Positions 34,101 to 45,960 of a stretch of 64,000 nucleotides of DNA are shown piece after piece. The notes under the pieces were generated by a model that had not been told where the DNA came from, made no database searches, and was given only the letters and a program-made list of their open reading frames with translations. The position numbers were made by a program, and so were the translations under genes. The stretch is from assembly GCA_018806985.1 (NCBI GenBank), contig JADANN010000003.1:35444-99443 (forward strand), given 5' to 3'. The stretch comes from Angiostrongylus vasorum (Eukaryota; Nematoda; Chromadorea; Rhabditida; Metastrongylidae). Positions within the stretch are counted from its first letter, which is position 1, and the number at the start of each line of letters is the position of its first letter.

Positions 34101-34433
34101 GAGCTTATTTGTTGGGAGGCGACTCCTAACCGCCTCCCATATACTTCCCTGTCACTTGATTGCAGGCTTTTTGGCCGAATTGACTCGTAGAATACAATCC
34201 GCATAATCTAGAACGCACCCATACACGCGTGCATGAATACGTCTTCGTAAATACAGAAAGTGCTGCCAAATCGGCGCAGCTGAAACAGCGAGTTCATCCC
34301 CTGGATCCACCTGCGTCTCAGGGAAGCAAAGGTCGCTTTTTGGTCCGCAATTAACCCTCCCTATCCGCCACCTGGGAGACGCGCCACGTAGCCTCGCGAC
34401 TAACCGGCTATCCGGATCCTTCATATGAGGGAA
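31119..34433 (-). mobile_element. RTE-A non-LTR retrotransposon, second full-length copy
   Basis: The element is 3315 bp and collinear with 23804-27181 with many substitutions and small indels. On the minus strand: endonuclease at about 33850-33120 ([17 protein letters not shown]-type end), RT with DDIVLITPNISQVERML at 31855-31547, and the C-terminal QVREGILNSDLR region at about 31450. It is flanked by an 8-bp duplication, ATGCCCTT. Its left flank and 3' end are shared with 49844, so this insertion predates the segmental duplication. Confidence 0.88.
31547..31855 (-). pseudogene. RTE-A reverse transcriptase, catalytic segment (second copy)
   Basis: A 102-aa frame with LRFTDDIVLITPNISQ (catalytic Asp pair kept, Ala to Thr before it), then ADFDKACGKIGLQLNLTKT-type sequence and FMRNGLVSYAPFALNGTNIS. 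This is the longest clean RT stretch of the family in the window. Confidence 0.8.
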
Positions 34434-34441
34434 ATGCCCTT
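34434..34441. repeat. Target-site duplication of second RTE-A, right
   Basis: ATGCCCTT, partner of 31111-31118. Confidence 0.75.
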
Positions 34442-34529
34442 ACATACTGAATTTTTTTTTCAGATGGTCGTGATTTTACGTTTATAGTAACTTTTTTTTC
34501 GCACTGTTTCCATTGAGAGATATTCCACT

Positions 34530-34800
34530 AAAGATGGTCAGGCTCCATACGCGACGAAGACGCCACAACGAGAAGAAGAAGATCTGTGGGCATCGAGTCG
34601 GATCATTGGCTCTGAGAAAGACGAAGACGGCTGAAATGTTAGCCGAATTAATGTTGATAACAACCTGGCGTTAGCTTATCAATTACACATGGTACATTAG
34701 AATGTTCTTCATTGTGATTTCGAATACAGCCTCAGCTTGGTTGGTTTCAATCCCGACTGGTGCTCCCCAGATCACTCCTGCCGACGGGTGATTGCTTGTT
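34530..34800 (+). repeat. R3 followed by R5 repeat
   Basis: R3 (about 34530-34680) contains GGCT, CTGAGAA, AGACGAAGACGGCT, GAAATGTT and AGCC, again a degenerate hammerhead-like layout. R5 (about 34715-34800) matches 2045-2125 and 61505-61605. Confidence 0.55.
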
Positions 34801-35010
34801 AGTACCCAATGTGTATGAATACCTCCGAAAGTTCTTTGAATGCCACAGTGAAGAAAAAACTGTGTGAATGCGGAGGATTTATGAGGAATAGAAATCCTAA
34901 AGCTGAAACGAAATTCTAGAAGAAAACCTACTTTTTTAGCAAAGTTATTTGGCTGAAACCATGCCACCAGGGGTGAAGAATTTTCAGTGGATGGCGGAAC
35001 ACAGTTTTGT
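34801..35010 (+). repeat. R8 repeat
   Basis: This matches 13318-13520 and 63069-63255; it is 3' of the host gene on the minus strand, as in the first locus. Confidence 0.6.
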
Positions 35011-35311
35011 TCGAATTTCTGTTTCAACCTTGTCGCGTCATATTTTTTCAGTCAATGGTATGAGCCTCTTTTCCAGATAAAAACATAGTGTTTTTGTCTC
35101 ATCTTATTTTGCAGACGTTAAATTTTCAATCAAATAACTGCTGGTAGACGAAATATTCGTAATGAAGTGAACATTATCGAAGTTTTTTACACTCTCCATT
35201 GATTATTGAACACTTCCTGGTTAACCAGTTTATTGATTTCACAAGACAATGGTTTAAAATATAATATAAATGGATGATCCATTCCAAGCCGCTCTCGGTC
35301 GGTTTCTCTTT

Positions 35312-38300
35312 TCATGAGACGGTGGCATCTGCAGAGATGAAGTTCGCGGCAAACGGTCCCGACGCGAACATTCGAACCACTCTGTTCACCACGCCTTGCC
35401 ACATCTCTCTACTCCAATTCGCCATGATGACATTTGTGGTCTGCACAAAATTTTATTTCTTTTTAGAACAAAGTTGCGCAGAATTCAAACCGTGAGAGTT
35501 CCCGAAATTGTTAACGCTGTGGCCGGAATTTGCTGGAAATGCATGGCATTATTTAACATGCAATTTCCCGCCATGCGGCATATGGTAGTGACCGTATTGC
35601 CGATGATGACGCAAGTATTCATCATTGCCATACCCATTACTGTAAAAAAAACTCGCTTATTAAGAAATGCATAGTTTGTGCCCATTCAAAAGCGGTGTTA
35701 AAAAGAGAACTATTCTTTGTCCCTACTTTTCGCCCTTCTTGCTGTTTGTATTATTTCACAACAAAGCTGCTGATGCAAAGATTCTTACTATCATTAATGC
35801 ATTACCCGTCGAAGACATCTACTGTGTGTATCCCCCCGCAATTCTTCGATTCGATCCGTTTTCCCTCGCATTCATCGCCCGCGAATATTGGCGAACATTT
35901 CCCGTGTTGCAAAATCCAAGGAGATACCTTCACTTAACCTCGTCACTGACCAATAATTCGTTGTTTTCTCGATGAGTAGACACGAGGTTTTTATCACACT
36001 ATTGGGATGCAATAGCTGACCTTTCGGCTGGATCATTTCTTTCAGAGCCCCAGAAAGGTCAAATTGACAAGGAGCCTGCTCAGCTAGACAATGGGCAGTT
36101 TCACAACTAAGCCCGATAGGATTTGATGCATAAATTTTATTTCGCGCAACAAAAAACTTCTTTAAACACTCACCGCCCACAAAACAGTGAGTAGCTTGCA
36201 CCTGAGCGAAATGATGATTTAATAAACCTACTCTCACTTAACCACAACCTTAATGATCAATATTTGTATTGTTTAGCATAACCAAAAGTTGTGACAAAAC
36301 TTTTATTTGGCCATCTTTTTCAACGTCTTGGCTTTCCTCGCAGCAGACAATCCGAATCGGTGGCCCACAACCGTTCGTCAGCTCATTGCGAGTTTTCGTA
36401 GTCACATCGAGTCTAATCTTCTCAAAACTAGCACCACTCGAATTAGAAACTCGTTCGACAGTGTTCCTTCCATACAGAATGGTTGTTGAATGATTGCTGA
36501 CTTATTACGATTTCTTTCAATGATAAAAAGTTCGTGTGCCGACTACTCTAATGCTAGTGGATGAACTGGCGACATGAGAAGAAATCATTGTCAGTCGAGA
36601 ATTAGTGAACCGTCCTCTATAAAATAGACACTGCCGAGTGATGCTCTTATTTAAGTGGTGCTCCACCAAAGAAAATTCGACTCGATACGACGACGAAGAC
36701 CCACAACGCGAGGAGGAGCGACTGTGGACCGTAGACGCGGGTCTTCGGCTCTCACGAAGACGAAGGCGTCGAAACCTAAGCCCATTGAAAATTGTTTGAC
36801 GACCTCGTGAATGCTGAACAATCCTAAGAAACTTATTGACTATTCACGCCGAGGCTAAAGTGAAAGTCGGTTCAGTTAGTTGAAAACGGTATATAGAAGA
36901 AGCTGTTTATTATACAAGTGAAAATTTATTCCTCAAATTTTATCTGCTGAGGATACGAAAGTGTTTGGATGAGTCGATTGCGTCTTAATTTCACCCCTCC
37001 AGGCTCTGAAAAAGACACAACGGCCGAAATAAAAAAAAAACAACAATGAATTATTTTGCGTTTCATCTCAGTGCTGCTTCAGGATTTCGACTTTTCGACT
37101 TCTTCGTGAAATGTCGAAGAATGCTAGTGGGAGTGGATCGTGCTTGCCTCCTTGTGAGTTGCCAAGCATTGTGTTCCCATATGCATTGAATTGGAGTATT
37201 ATGGAAGCGGTAGAGCCAGAGCCCTGGTTTTTGATTCTTTCACTCCGCTAACCCCCCTTCTCTTCCACCGTTTTCGAAAATAAAGGGTGAAAGAGATATG
37301 GTCTTCACGATGTGTCGAGATGGTCATCTACAAGTCTTAAGAGAACAAAAATTGTTTGTATAAATCAAAAAGCTGAAGAATATGGCGCTTATAGAAGAAA
37401 GGTTGAGCATAAAAAATTTTGCCCTCTTCGCTGTCTTGCCGCCCCATTAAGCTTTTCAAGACGAATTTGCCATCCTCGTTTATCGGTGCTGTTTCAATAG
37501 TTTCACCTGGGATTTAATCCGGCTACAATCTCCACTAAAAGAGCTATCTTCTATAATTATTTTGTACTTTTTCTCTATAGATACGCAGTACTTCCTTTCA
37601 AAAAAGCACAGTGCGTTAAATGTGGGAAAAATCAACTCGAACAATCTGAACAAGACATTGTTGGTGATGTTTTAAATTGTGAAGGGTAACGCCTGATAAT
37701 AATAATGCTAAGGATAGCAGAGTTATTTTATTTAGAAAAACTGAAGAAAAAATAGAAAAAACAATAATATTTTTTGGAAAACAAGCTGAGGGGAAAGGCA
37801 AAATGAAGGACCTGCATGGTGTAGTCGTGAACGCGTTAGTCCAGGAAGGGGTAATAACGCGTTTGATTCCCACCGTAGACACCTGCGGTCTGAAGTTTTA
37901 CAAATATCCCGACTTCATTGTTTTTGTTTTATTCATTTTATTTCACGCAACCCTCCATCGCATTCATCGAGCGGGTCCCAGTATTTCTTGCATTCGGTTT
38001 GTTTCTCACAAACATTGTTGGCAAACACCTTCGAAAAAAGTCATATGTGGATCCGGCTGCTGATTGAGGATTTTTCTTTCGTCATGAATGCCGTTTAGTG
38101 CATGCCGACTCCATCCTTCTCGCAATTCTACGGACAGCTTAGCTACAGCGTTCCGATGTGGATGGAAGGAGGCCGTTGTAAGGAGGGCCGAAGGAAGAAA
38201 CACTTGCCGAAAACTGTGAAGTTAATGTTACGAAGCCATCTTTATCATATTTGTGTCATTCGCACATTAGCTTTTTAAAATGGCAGAATTCAGGAATCAT

Positions 38301-38835
38301 GGCAGCATGCAAGGCCGTAGGGGTTCATTTGGTTCACGCTAGGTTTAAGTAAACCATTCCTGATGGATTTGAAAATTGAAAACTAACCTTCCGCTGTTGG
38401 GTTTACAGAAACCATATGGCATTCAAGTGGTTGATAGTTGACGTTGACAGTGAGTTGACCCAAAATGATTTGGATTATAGGGTCGGAGAGACCGGCTGCG
38501 CGACCCTGTTGTTCGAGAACATCAAACACCTGGAAAACACAGTTTTCACTAACCGTATGAATTTATGTTGAACTTTCTCAATTAAAATATCTAAAGCCAC
38601 TCGAACCGTGTTGCTCTCAAAACGTCGGCGAATTTTTTAAAAAATTGACGCTATTATTGGAAGCATCCGAAAAACGCAAACTCACTGCTTGCATTACAAC
38701 ACGCGTCACAAATCCTCTGGCTGCCTCTGCTGTCGGTGCAATACCGGGGACCTGAGCAGCTGCACCTTGGGCCATTGAAAAAACCATCTGCACCGGCAAC
38801 GAGAAGCCCGTAAGGTTAAAGGTCCGTGAACTCAT
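35312..38835 (-). CDS. Small conserved four-exon gene, paralogue 2, function unknown
   Basis: Exons are 38686-38835, 38388-38529, 35491-35639 and 35312-35440. Together they give 570 nt, that is 189 aa plus TGA, with junction phases 0, 1 and 0. Donors are GTGAGT, GTTAGT and GTTTGA; acceptors are TTTTCCAG, TTTTTTTTACAG and TTTTGTGCAG. Introns are 156, 2748 and 50 bp. The ATG at 38835 follows an ATTTAG acceptor by five bases, a conserved feature of both paralogues, which suits spliced-leader addition. Protein landmarks: MSSRTFNLTGFSLPVQMVFS, FDVLEQQGRAAG, LGQLTVNVNYQPLECHMV, MNTCVIIGNTVTTIC, ISGTLTTTNVIMANWS and VVRMFASGPFAANF. By eye exon 1 is about 60% identical to paralogue 1, exon 2 and exon 4 over 80%. 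I do not recognise a named family; a nematode-restricted protein is the best guess. No signal peptide or membrane span is visible. The last two exons alone could also be read from an internal ATG (35637), but the joined frame is better supported. Confidence 0.78.
35985..36210 (-). repeat. Solo PLE terminal repeat in intron 2
   Basis: The reverse complement shows the order of a PLE tail: GGTGAGTGTTTA, then TTTGACCTTTCTGGGGCTCTGAAAG, GCCGAAAGGTCAGC. This is a decayed ribozyme-like core with CTGAAAG and GAAAGGTC. Confidence 0.5.
36270..36800. repeat. Inverted R3 pair in intron 2
   Basis: A minus R3 (about 36290-36490) and a plus R3 (about 36660-36800, with CTCACGA, AGACGAAGGCGTC and GAAACCT) lie head to head within the 2.7-kb intron of the host gene. 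Confidence 0.55.
36840..37075 (+). repeat. Solo PLE terminal repeat in intron 2
   Basis: This ends in CCTCCAGGCTCTGAAAAAGAC..GGCCGAAATAAAAAA, a decayed ribozyme-like core in the family order. Confidence 0.5.
37801..37930 (+). repeat. R4 repeat with tRNA-like promoter boxes
   Basis: TGGTGTAGTCG at 37817-37827 resembles a pol III A box and GTTTGATTCCC at 37861-37871 a B box, with spacing normal for tRNA-derived SINEs. The flanks match the R4 arms at 10.3 and 61.7 kb. It lies in intron 2 of the host gene on the opposite strand. Confidence 0.5.
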
Positions 38836-38839
38836 TGCA

Positions 38840-39500
38840 GCTAAATCTCGCATTTTTCTGACGAATAAATACAAGTTGAAGGTAAATATCGCAATATTAC
38901 GAAGGTGCAAATGGGAGTTGTTTAGTTTTTTTTTGTTTATTTCACACGACCTATCCTTCACGCCCACTCTGTGGATAATAGCACTTCTTGATTTGGATTC
39001 ACTCCCTTGCACCCATCATCCACGAGCACCTTCTAAGTTTTTTTTCGTGCAGACACCTAATGTTTGAGGATGCCCCTCTCGTCATGAACGACGTTGAATG
39101 ATGGTCGATTCAATCGTCCATGGAGTCTTTGCTAGCCAACCCACTGAGCTTTTGCATCGTAAAGAGTTGACTATGCCCAAGCAAGCCCAGTACTAATTTC
39201 AGGTGCGCGGAAGGATGAGAGACTTCGTGAATCCGAGACGAGGTCGAACCAACACCGTCCTCATGAAGGGGTGAAGTGGAAAAAAGGATTGAAAAAGTTT
39301 CAAATACAGGGACACCATGATGATTGTAATAATTTCATTATTTAACGATATTTACCAATAATATTATCGTAAAACTCGTTTGACGGTTGTGTGTAAAAGT
39401 TGAGACTAATTAAACCTTGTCAAACAAATAAACGGGAAAATTGGCAAACAGTTAATTCAATAGCGATACCTAAATCTTGATATCTAATTCTCATATTAAC
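38840..39500. other. Upstream region of paralogue 2, no gene recognised
   Basis: It would contain the promoter or leader acceptor of the minus-strand gene. No TATA or other motif is convincing. A vague repeat-like resemblance to 37940-38130 and 51960-52130 was noted. Confidence 0.4.
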
Positions 39501-40040
39501 GGTATCATCACCTGTATTACTTGTCGGTCCGTTGGTCGTCGAGTGACTCAGAGTGGGCGACGGTAAATCTTCCACTTTTCCTTGTCGAGTGCAAGAGCAG
39601 TCCAGGGGATTTTGCTCGCTCTAAGGATTCGTCGAGCACCATATCTTCTTCTAAACTTTTAGTGAAGAACTGTAACCATCGGGTCAGTGGTCTTCCTCCA
39701 GTACGTTTGACATCCCGAGGAATGCATCACTAACTGCACTTGTCCATCAGTTGTCGTTCATGCGCAATACGCGTTCGGCCCACCGTATCTTCGACTGTTT
39801 GTCATTCAGAACGGCATCTTCGGTTTTTGATCGTCGAGGCACGTCGGAAATTCGGATCCCATCTCTTACTTATGTGACACAGGATACTCCTAGCACCGTC
39901 TTTTCGACCGCGTGTTCAATAACGCTGGGTGATTTTTCATCCTGTTTACGCAGCACAGGTTTCTGACGCATAAGGAAGTGCCGTTTAGTCGAAAAGATGG
40001 GCATGGAGTCGGGTGTTCTTCTCCTCACTACACCACACGT
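39501..40040 (-). mobile_element. RTE-A fragment, 5'-truncated
   Basis: This aligns with 23830-24380, the 3' end of RTE-A, from the ATCACCTGTATTACTTGT tail to the GTCGGGTGTTCTTC region. It is more diverged than the two full-length copies, so it is an older insertion; 5' truncation is usual for this class. Confidence 0.75.
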
Positions 40041-40059
40041 AGGACGTGGAAGGAAAGAG

Positions 40060-40260
40060 ATGGTGATTTTGATGTAACTGTCAGGATCCTAGGGAAGGAA
40101 TCAAAAACCTCAGCAGACAAGACTCTTGAAGCGTTTTAGACAAATTTCGAAAGCGGAGGAATAAACATGATAGGTGAGTGCCTCACTATTACACATGACT
40201 TCACCCGTTTTTTTCATATTGATTTTTTTGACCTGGGTGGGTTTCACTCGTCGTCAAACA
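40060..40260 (+). pseudogene. Penelope-like endonuclease C-terminal fragment
   Basis: Counterpart of 16640-16830. The upstream part (to 40080) differs from copy 1 and the rest is nearly identical, so the left duplication boundary falls inside this PLE fragment. Confidence 0.6.
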
Positions 40261-40449
40261 TGAACAACACAGGAGTGGTCCCATTCGCAACAGCATGTTG
40301 AGAAGTTTTTCAACAAAATGGCATTATTCATATATTGGATCTGTATTAGTGTTATAGTTACATGGAAATCAAGAGGTAAAATACCACACTTTGATGGAGA
40401 GGAAGTCGAAACGTCAGAGCTAATCCTGACAACTACAGCAACTAGTATC

Positions 40450-40500
40450 TAGCTGGCGTCAGGTCAACAAAGACAGTTCGAGAGATTGTATATATAAACG

Positions 40501-40532
<32 letters not shown>

Positions 40533-41585
40533 GATCTAATAATAGTGCTGAGGTGTACAGAAAGCCGTTCATTCAATCTCTGAATTAATAAATGGTCCCA
40601 CCTGGACCCACAGCACATCCAAACACTGCAGTGATAGTGAAAAGAGAAAGCAGCACTGGACGTGTCCCAACTGTTGCCATGTTCGCCAGACTGTTCATTT
40701 TTAACAGAATCACACCTGAAAAAATCAAACAAATTGTACCTATTGCGAGGCTGAATTGAAAAGAGAATTCCGCGTTTCCGTAGAGTTATTGTGAAAGCAG
40801 TGAATTTCACCTAAGCATTCGTTCTCAGTCACCATAATACGGATACACGGATTCACGGATATCTTTGATGTTCCCAAGAGTTTTACATATGTGGAAACTG
40901 TTTGAGTCAAAAAAAGATTCGAACCAACATTCTAATAAGGTCTTGACATTAAGTGCAGTCCTACTCCAAGGTCTACTAATGTAGACAATGAGCGGTGACG
41001 TATAAAATGAAAACGACGTATCTGAAAGCGACCACTTGAAGACAATTCAGTCAATGCGCTGATTTCTCAGATAGCACAGCTTAAATTGGATGTAGGGCCA
41101 TATTATTTCCGCTTCAGTGACATTAAATTTTAGCTTTCCCACAGGTAAGGAAATGCAGAATCGAAAGAAAGCAGCGTCGTAAAAGTGCGCTTTTGAGAAG
41201 AAATCCATCTATAGACATATCGAATGATCAACAAGGAAGCACAAAAGTCGAATGACAACGAGGAAACACAACTTTCGGTTTGCAAAATTCTTAGCAGGTG
41301 GTTCCTTAGCAGTAAATACCGCATTTCATTCAGCTGTTCTTCTTTTCGATACCCCATGGATGTGAGATCGTGGCTCTGAAGGCAAGCGGGCTCGAAGACT
41401 CAGAGAAGGTTATCTGAAGAATTTCACTAAAAGATTCAAGAATCCGCGTCATGATAAAAAGGACTTCCTTAGAGCGTAACGTGTTGTCGGGTCGCTCTTG
41501 TATCCTGCATTTTAGACCGAAGCTACGCCGAATTATAGAAAAGAAAATTGGGCGTGCTTTAGGGAATAGTATCGCAACGACACTT
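40450..41585. other. No gene recognised (contains TA microsatellite)
   Basis: Copy of 17030-18165. The TA run is at 40505-40529. Confidence 0.55.
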
Positions 41586-43020
41586 AACTGCAACTTCCTT
41601 TGCCACCTTTTTTCAAACGTTCCAAGATTCTAAAAAAGACAAATGCTTGGGGAGTGTTGTCTGAGCCTTTCCGTTTTTCTTCTGCTCAGTGCATGGAAAA
41701 GCAAAATTTGTTGTTGATCTTTAGAGAAACAACCGCTTCATTTGACTTATAACTGCCTTATTTTCGTTGCTCTTTCTTCTTGTTGAGAAATCTTTTAAGA
41801 GCGAATACTTATCAAATGGGGAAGACGTCCTTGCACCATATCAGCAATCCTTTTCTGCACTCTTTGCGATTGGGTGTTGGAATAATTCCTTAATTGTTAA
41901 CAGTTATTTAAAAGAAGTGTTGCAAAAACACGGGGCAGATGGAAAGTTGGAATGGAGCCGATTATGACGATCACAGTACTGTACGACACGGTACGGAATC
42001 AGCAACTCTCCTATCCATCCGAAGTCGTACGTTTGGCACCAGGCTTATGTGGGAACACTTTACTCTCTGCACTCCAAGTGACAGTGTTGTACGCGTTTCA
42101 TTCCAGGAGGCCGGTGAGAATCTGCTCGACCACCAGTTGGCGACATTCAGAAAAATATGACAATTTCCAAGCAGCAGCTGAACCGAAATCTAGAGAACTC
42201 GAAGACATTCGTGGATGAAGGAGATGCGGGGAAGCGAATAGAATGCGAGAAGTGTTGAGATATGACGAGTTTCGAGTTTGTTCTATTTTATTCCACACGA
42301 TCCGTCATACATCTGATGACGAATCGTGTGGAACGAGATAAAGCAGAAGTGAAATAAAATACAAAAAGACTTTTAAGAATGGCCATTCTCACCATTTGTC
42401 AAATTTAAACCTTATTCAATGCAGGGCCATCAGCGTAGCATAAACAGTGAACTCGTTGAAAAGCCCACAAAGTTGTTGTCTACTTAACGATCACTTAGCT
42501 GTGAAGTTTTTTTTTAAACACTTTCACGACGAATGACACCTATGTCATGGTGGTTTTCGTGAGTGGCGCTAAAACACCTGTAGATGTTACGGAGCGAAAG
42601 CCAAAAATCAGGTGTCGCCCACTCCGGCAAAAGCGCGAAACTAAGTGTCGTCGTAAGAATGTTAAAGACTTCTCTCGTTTGTGCACGAAATACACAAAAA
42701 ATCATTTATAAGATATTCCCATTGCCGGGCGAGCAGCGTTAGTGAACGGTGAAAATGAAGCTCTTACACAATTCCAGGGCAATGCAAATTCTCGAACACC
42801 GAGTTTCTCCTGAAGCATGACTAATAGAAAACATAACCAACGATGTGGAATCACCAAGCCCTTTTTATGAGATTTTTATGAACGCTTGTTAAAGGTGAAT
42901 AAGCACCTCTGTAATGTTACAATGAAATTTCGAAGCGCCCACTTTCAACGAGTTGTTTCGTCGCAAAGTGTTATGTGCAAATTACATGCTGCCGCAAACA
43001 GGAAGAGAAGGATATTTGGC
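41586..43020 (+). repeat. R1 repeat, long copy (in duplication copy 2)
   Basis: Counterpart of 18168-19640, nearly identical apart from single-base indels and substitutions. Confidence 0.65.
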
Positions 43021-43119
43021 AAAAAAAAACTAGCTGTGTACCAACCTCTCTCCTCAACAGTTGTATCAGTGCTTTGTATGATTTAAAAGACTCAGCAACC
43101 ATCCCAGTAGAGGTACCAT

Positions 43120-44353
43120 CAATTTTCTTCATTTCATTCATACGACCCATCTTAACGTCCAATGTGCGGACCTCAGCACCTCTCAAATTCTTATTCGTTT
43201 CCTCTTCATTGGTTGACTTCACACAACTGCGAAGACCTTCTTCGCGGCAATAACGACTGGCTGTAGGCCATTGTTTAAGGATCAATCCTGCTCTGAAGAA
43301 GACGAAGGTTTTGAAAAGGTGGTTGATTAAAAGTTTACATGACAATCTCGTGTTGGCCTAATCATTCGAGAAGCTATTAATTAACCATGTAATGTTAAAG
43401 GATGGTCGGCTTTAAGATACAATGACAGCTAATGCAAAACTATTTCATCAATGATATTGAGCGGAACGTTGGAGCGCGATCTCAAGTGATTGGCAGAAAT
43501 ATCAGGTCTTTTCGAAATGATTATGCGATTTCAACTTATTTGTCTAAAATAGCATCCATCAGCTGATAATAAGCTTTATCCGTCAATACAACAACATTTG
43601 AATCTATGGAATCACACATCTATTATCATCTACATCATTTATCTCACATGGAATATCATGAAGAATGCTGATGAAGCTGTATTCACTAGAAGAGATATCG
43701 CGAAAGTATGGTAGCACGAGACCGAGTTTTCCTAGTAATTCACGTTCAACTTCTGCGGTGTCTGTTGCACGATGCTTCACCGCCTTTTATCATGGAAAAT
43801 GAGTTGTCATTTCTTCAACGACGTTCTTGCCAGTCGAATAATAGATTTCGACAGTAACTTTCGCTACCATTTCCTTAAACACTAATCTTTTCAATAGGTT
43901 TTAAAGAAGTGTCGCATCCCCGTAGAAGAAGTACTCACACGCTTTTTGCCCACAGTGGCCTTTACCAAGGAAATTTCGATGAAAAATTGGTCCATTTATA
44001 GAGGGAAAATTTCATTGGCGAGCAATAGAAAAAATAAGCAGTGCTGCTTGACATTTGCCCAAGCTTGGAAGTGGAGTCAATCAACGACCTGGGTTGATCT
44101 AGCTACCGACAAGTGAAGAAACGCACTCTATCCATGGTTACTTTTTTCCCAACCCTTATTACGTGTTGCCCTAACCCCAAATCGCGCGTTGTGTCGAAGA
44201 GATTGTACTCAGCACAAATGAATCCGCAGCCAAACGCCGAAAAAGGTTGAGTCATTGACCGCTTCAGAATGAGAGTGAATCCTCCCCTTGATTGAGGGCC
44301 AGTTAGACCATATCGCATGATTTCCTTGTAAAGAAATACCACCAGAAGTGAGT
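43120..44353 (+). repeat. R2 repeat (in duplication copy 2), 3' end missing
   Basis: Counterpart of 19660-20911. The last roughly 110 bp of R2, present in copy 1 and in the 51.96-54.15 kb copy, is missing here because PLE sequence replaces it. Confidence 0.65.
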
Positions 44354-45955
44354 CGCAGGCATGCATTTCAACAGAGCAAACAAAAAGATGAAAGCCCAAC
44401 AGCGCATACGTGATGGAGTCCTTCGATGCCACCGCCCTTTATACAAACGTGTCGAATGACTCCGCTATGCAAGCCATCCACGAGCTCCTTATGCAACATA
44501 AAGGAGAAATAAACATGTATGGCTACTCGATTCAGCAGTTGATGACACTCTTAAAGGTGTGCCTAAAGCTGCTCAATCTTCAGATGGTCCGAGAGGTATT
44601 AAGCACAAGCGAGAGGGCTGGCAATGGGACAACGACTGCCACCAAGCCTTGATATTGCATTCATGTCTAAGGTGGAAACACCAGTAATCGTTCTCGGGCC
44701 GTTACTGTACTGTAGATGTGTAGATGACTCCTTGGTCATTTGTTCAAAACAAGAGCAAGTTGACATGTTTCGAGCTGTTGAACGAACATTCAGAGTATAA
44801 TAAATTCACCCGAGAGAAACCAAAGGAAAACTGGATTCCATTTCTGAACGTGCAAACTAACCTATCAGAAAACGGCTACGTTACGAAATAGTATCGAAAG
44901 CCAAGTAGTAAAAACATCTTGGTTCATTACCTCTCCTCTCACCCCCTCTCACAGAAAAGGGCGCTTGTGAGAAACACGTTTCGAACAGCAACCAGCGTGT
45001 GCACAGGAAAGGAGCAGAGAGAGGAGTCCCAGAACTTGGCGCGGCAAATAGCCATTTTTAATGGCTACGAAACTGTAGCTCGGGATAGGTGTAGAGGAAA
45101 CCACAGGCCCCCAAACGATAACACTAGCGACAATAAGGTCCCGTTTATCCTGCCCTTCATTTCAAATGAAGTAAGTGCAACTATAAAACGTTGTTTAAGA
45201 AGGGCCGGTCTAGAGAATTCGGTATCGATAACTGAAATGCCACCGAGTTATTTTAAAAAGCTAACTAGTTCGTAACCGCCTATACGACCGTCTATGTGCA
45301 ACGCAAAATTGTATAATTTGCCCCATTGGTAGAGACGGTGACTACATGAGTTCAGGTACAGTTTATCTCATCTCTCGTAAAGCGTGCGGGGACGAATACG
45401 TTGGCGAAATGGGTAGACCACTCTGCGTTCGTATAAAAGAACACCTAGTCAGTAGACCTAAAGCCAATTACTCCACTGGGCACGCATAAGACGCAGAGAC
45501 ATAACGGAGAACATTTTGAAGTACGGGTTACGATCCCTAGCGCAGGAATCGAGAACACAAGCGCGCAAAAATTCTCGAGGCATTTCTGGATCAATTCCAT
45601 GAATCCGAAAATGAACCGCAGGGAGGAATGCCTCATTATCACGCGTGATATTGGGCAGTATATAAGCCTGTTATTCTGATGAGATGGGTACACTACGATT
45701 CCATGTGAACTCTGTGTGGTTGGTCTTCACGCGAAATATTTAGTTGAAGACTAATAGAAAGCGGTGAATGTGTGAAGGCTCTGTGTTCAATATGATTGGA
45801 ATTTTGGTTCAGCACTTTCTCTGTTTGGTTATGGAGGCGTTTGACACTGTAGATCGCAGTCAACTTGGCCTTTCCAGGTTCTGAGGAAGGCGAAATCCTC
45901 CGAAACATCAGCTTGTACGTAAATAAAGAAATAAAATAACACCTCGTGTTTGCTA
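44354..45955 (+). mobile_element. Penelope-like retroelement, 5'-truncated
   Basis: Starts inside the RT (ESFDATALYTNVSNDSAMQAI at about 44413) and continues through a degenerate palm (CRCVDDS at about 44712, where the motif is VDD instead of IDD), linker, GIY-YIG (EYVGEMGRP, about 45395-45420) and tail with a ribozyme-like motif at 45875-45915. Frames are broken at several points. It is the same family as 10.7 kb but more diverged. Confidence 0.85.
45875..45915 (+). ncRNA. Hammerhead-like motif, one stem II mismatch
   Basis: CAGGTT / AGCTTG stem I (all positions pair, two as G-U), CTGAGGA (45881-45887), stem II GGCG with CTCC (one mismatch), GAAA (45902-45905), then CATC instead of CGTC. 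Probably inactive. Confidence 0.45.
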
Positions 45956-45960
45956 AACAA

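Noticed and set aside
35485..35685. 66-aa minus ORF as an independent gene starting at 35685
   Set aside because: The first 15 residues fall in intron sequence; the acceptor at 35640 and the in-frame join to exon 2 at 38388 explain the conserved part better, and the same join works in the paralogue.
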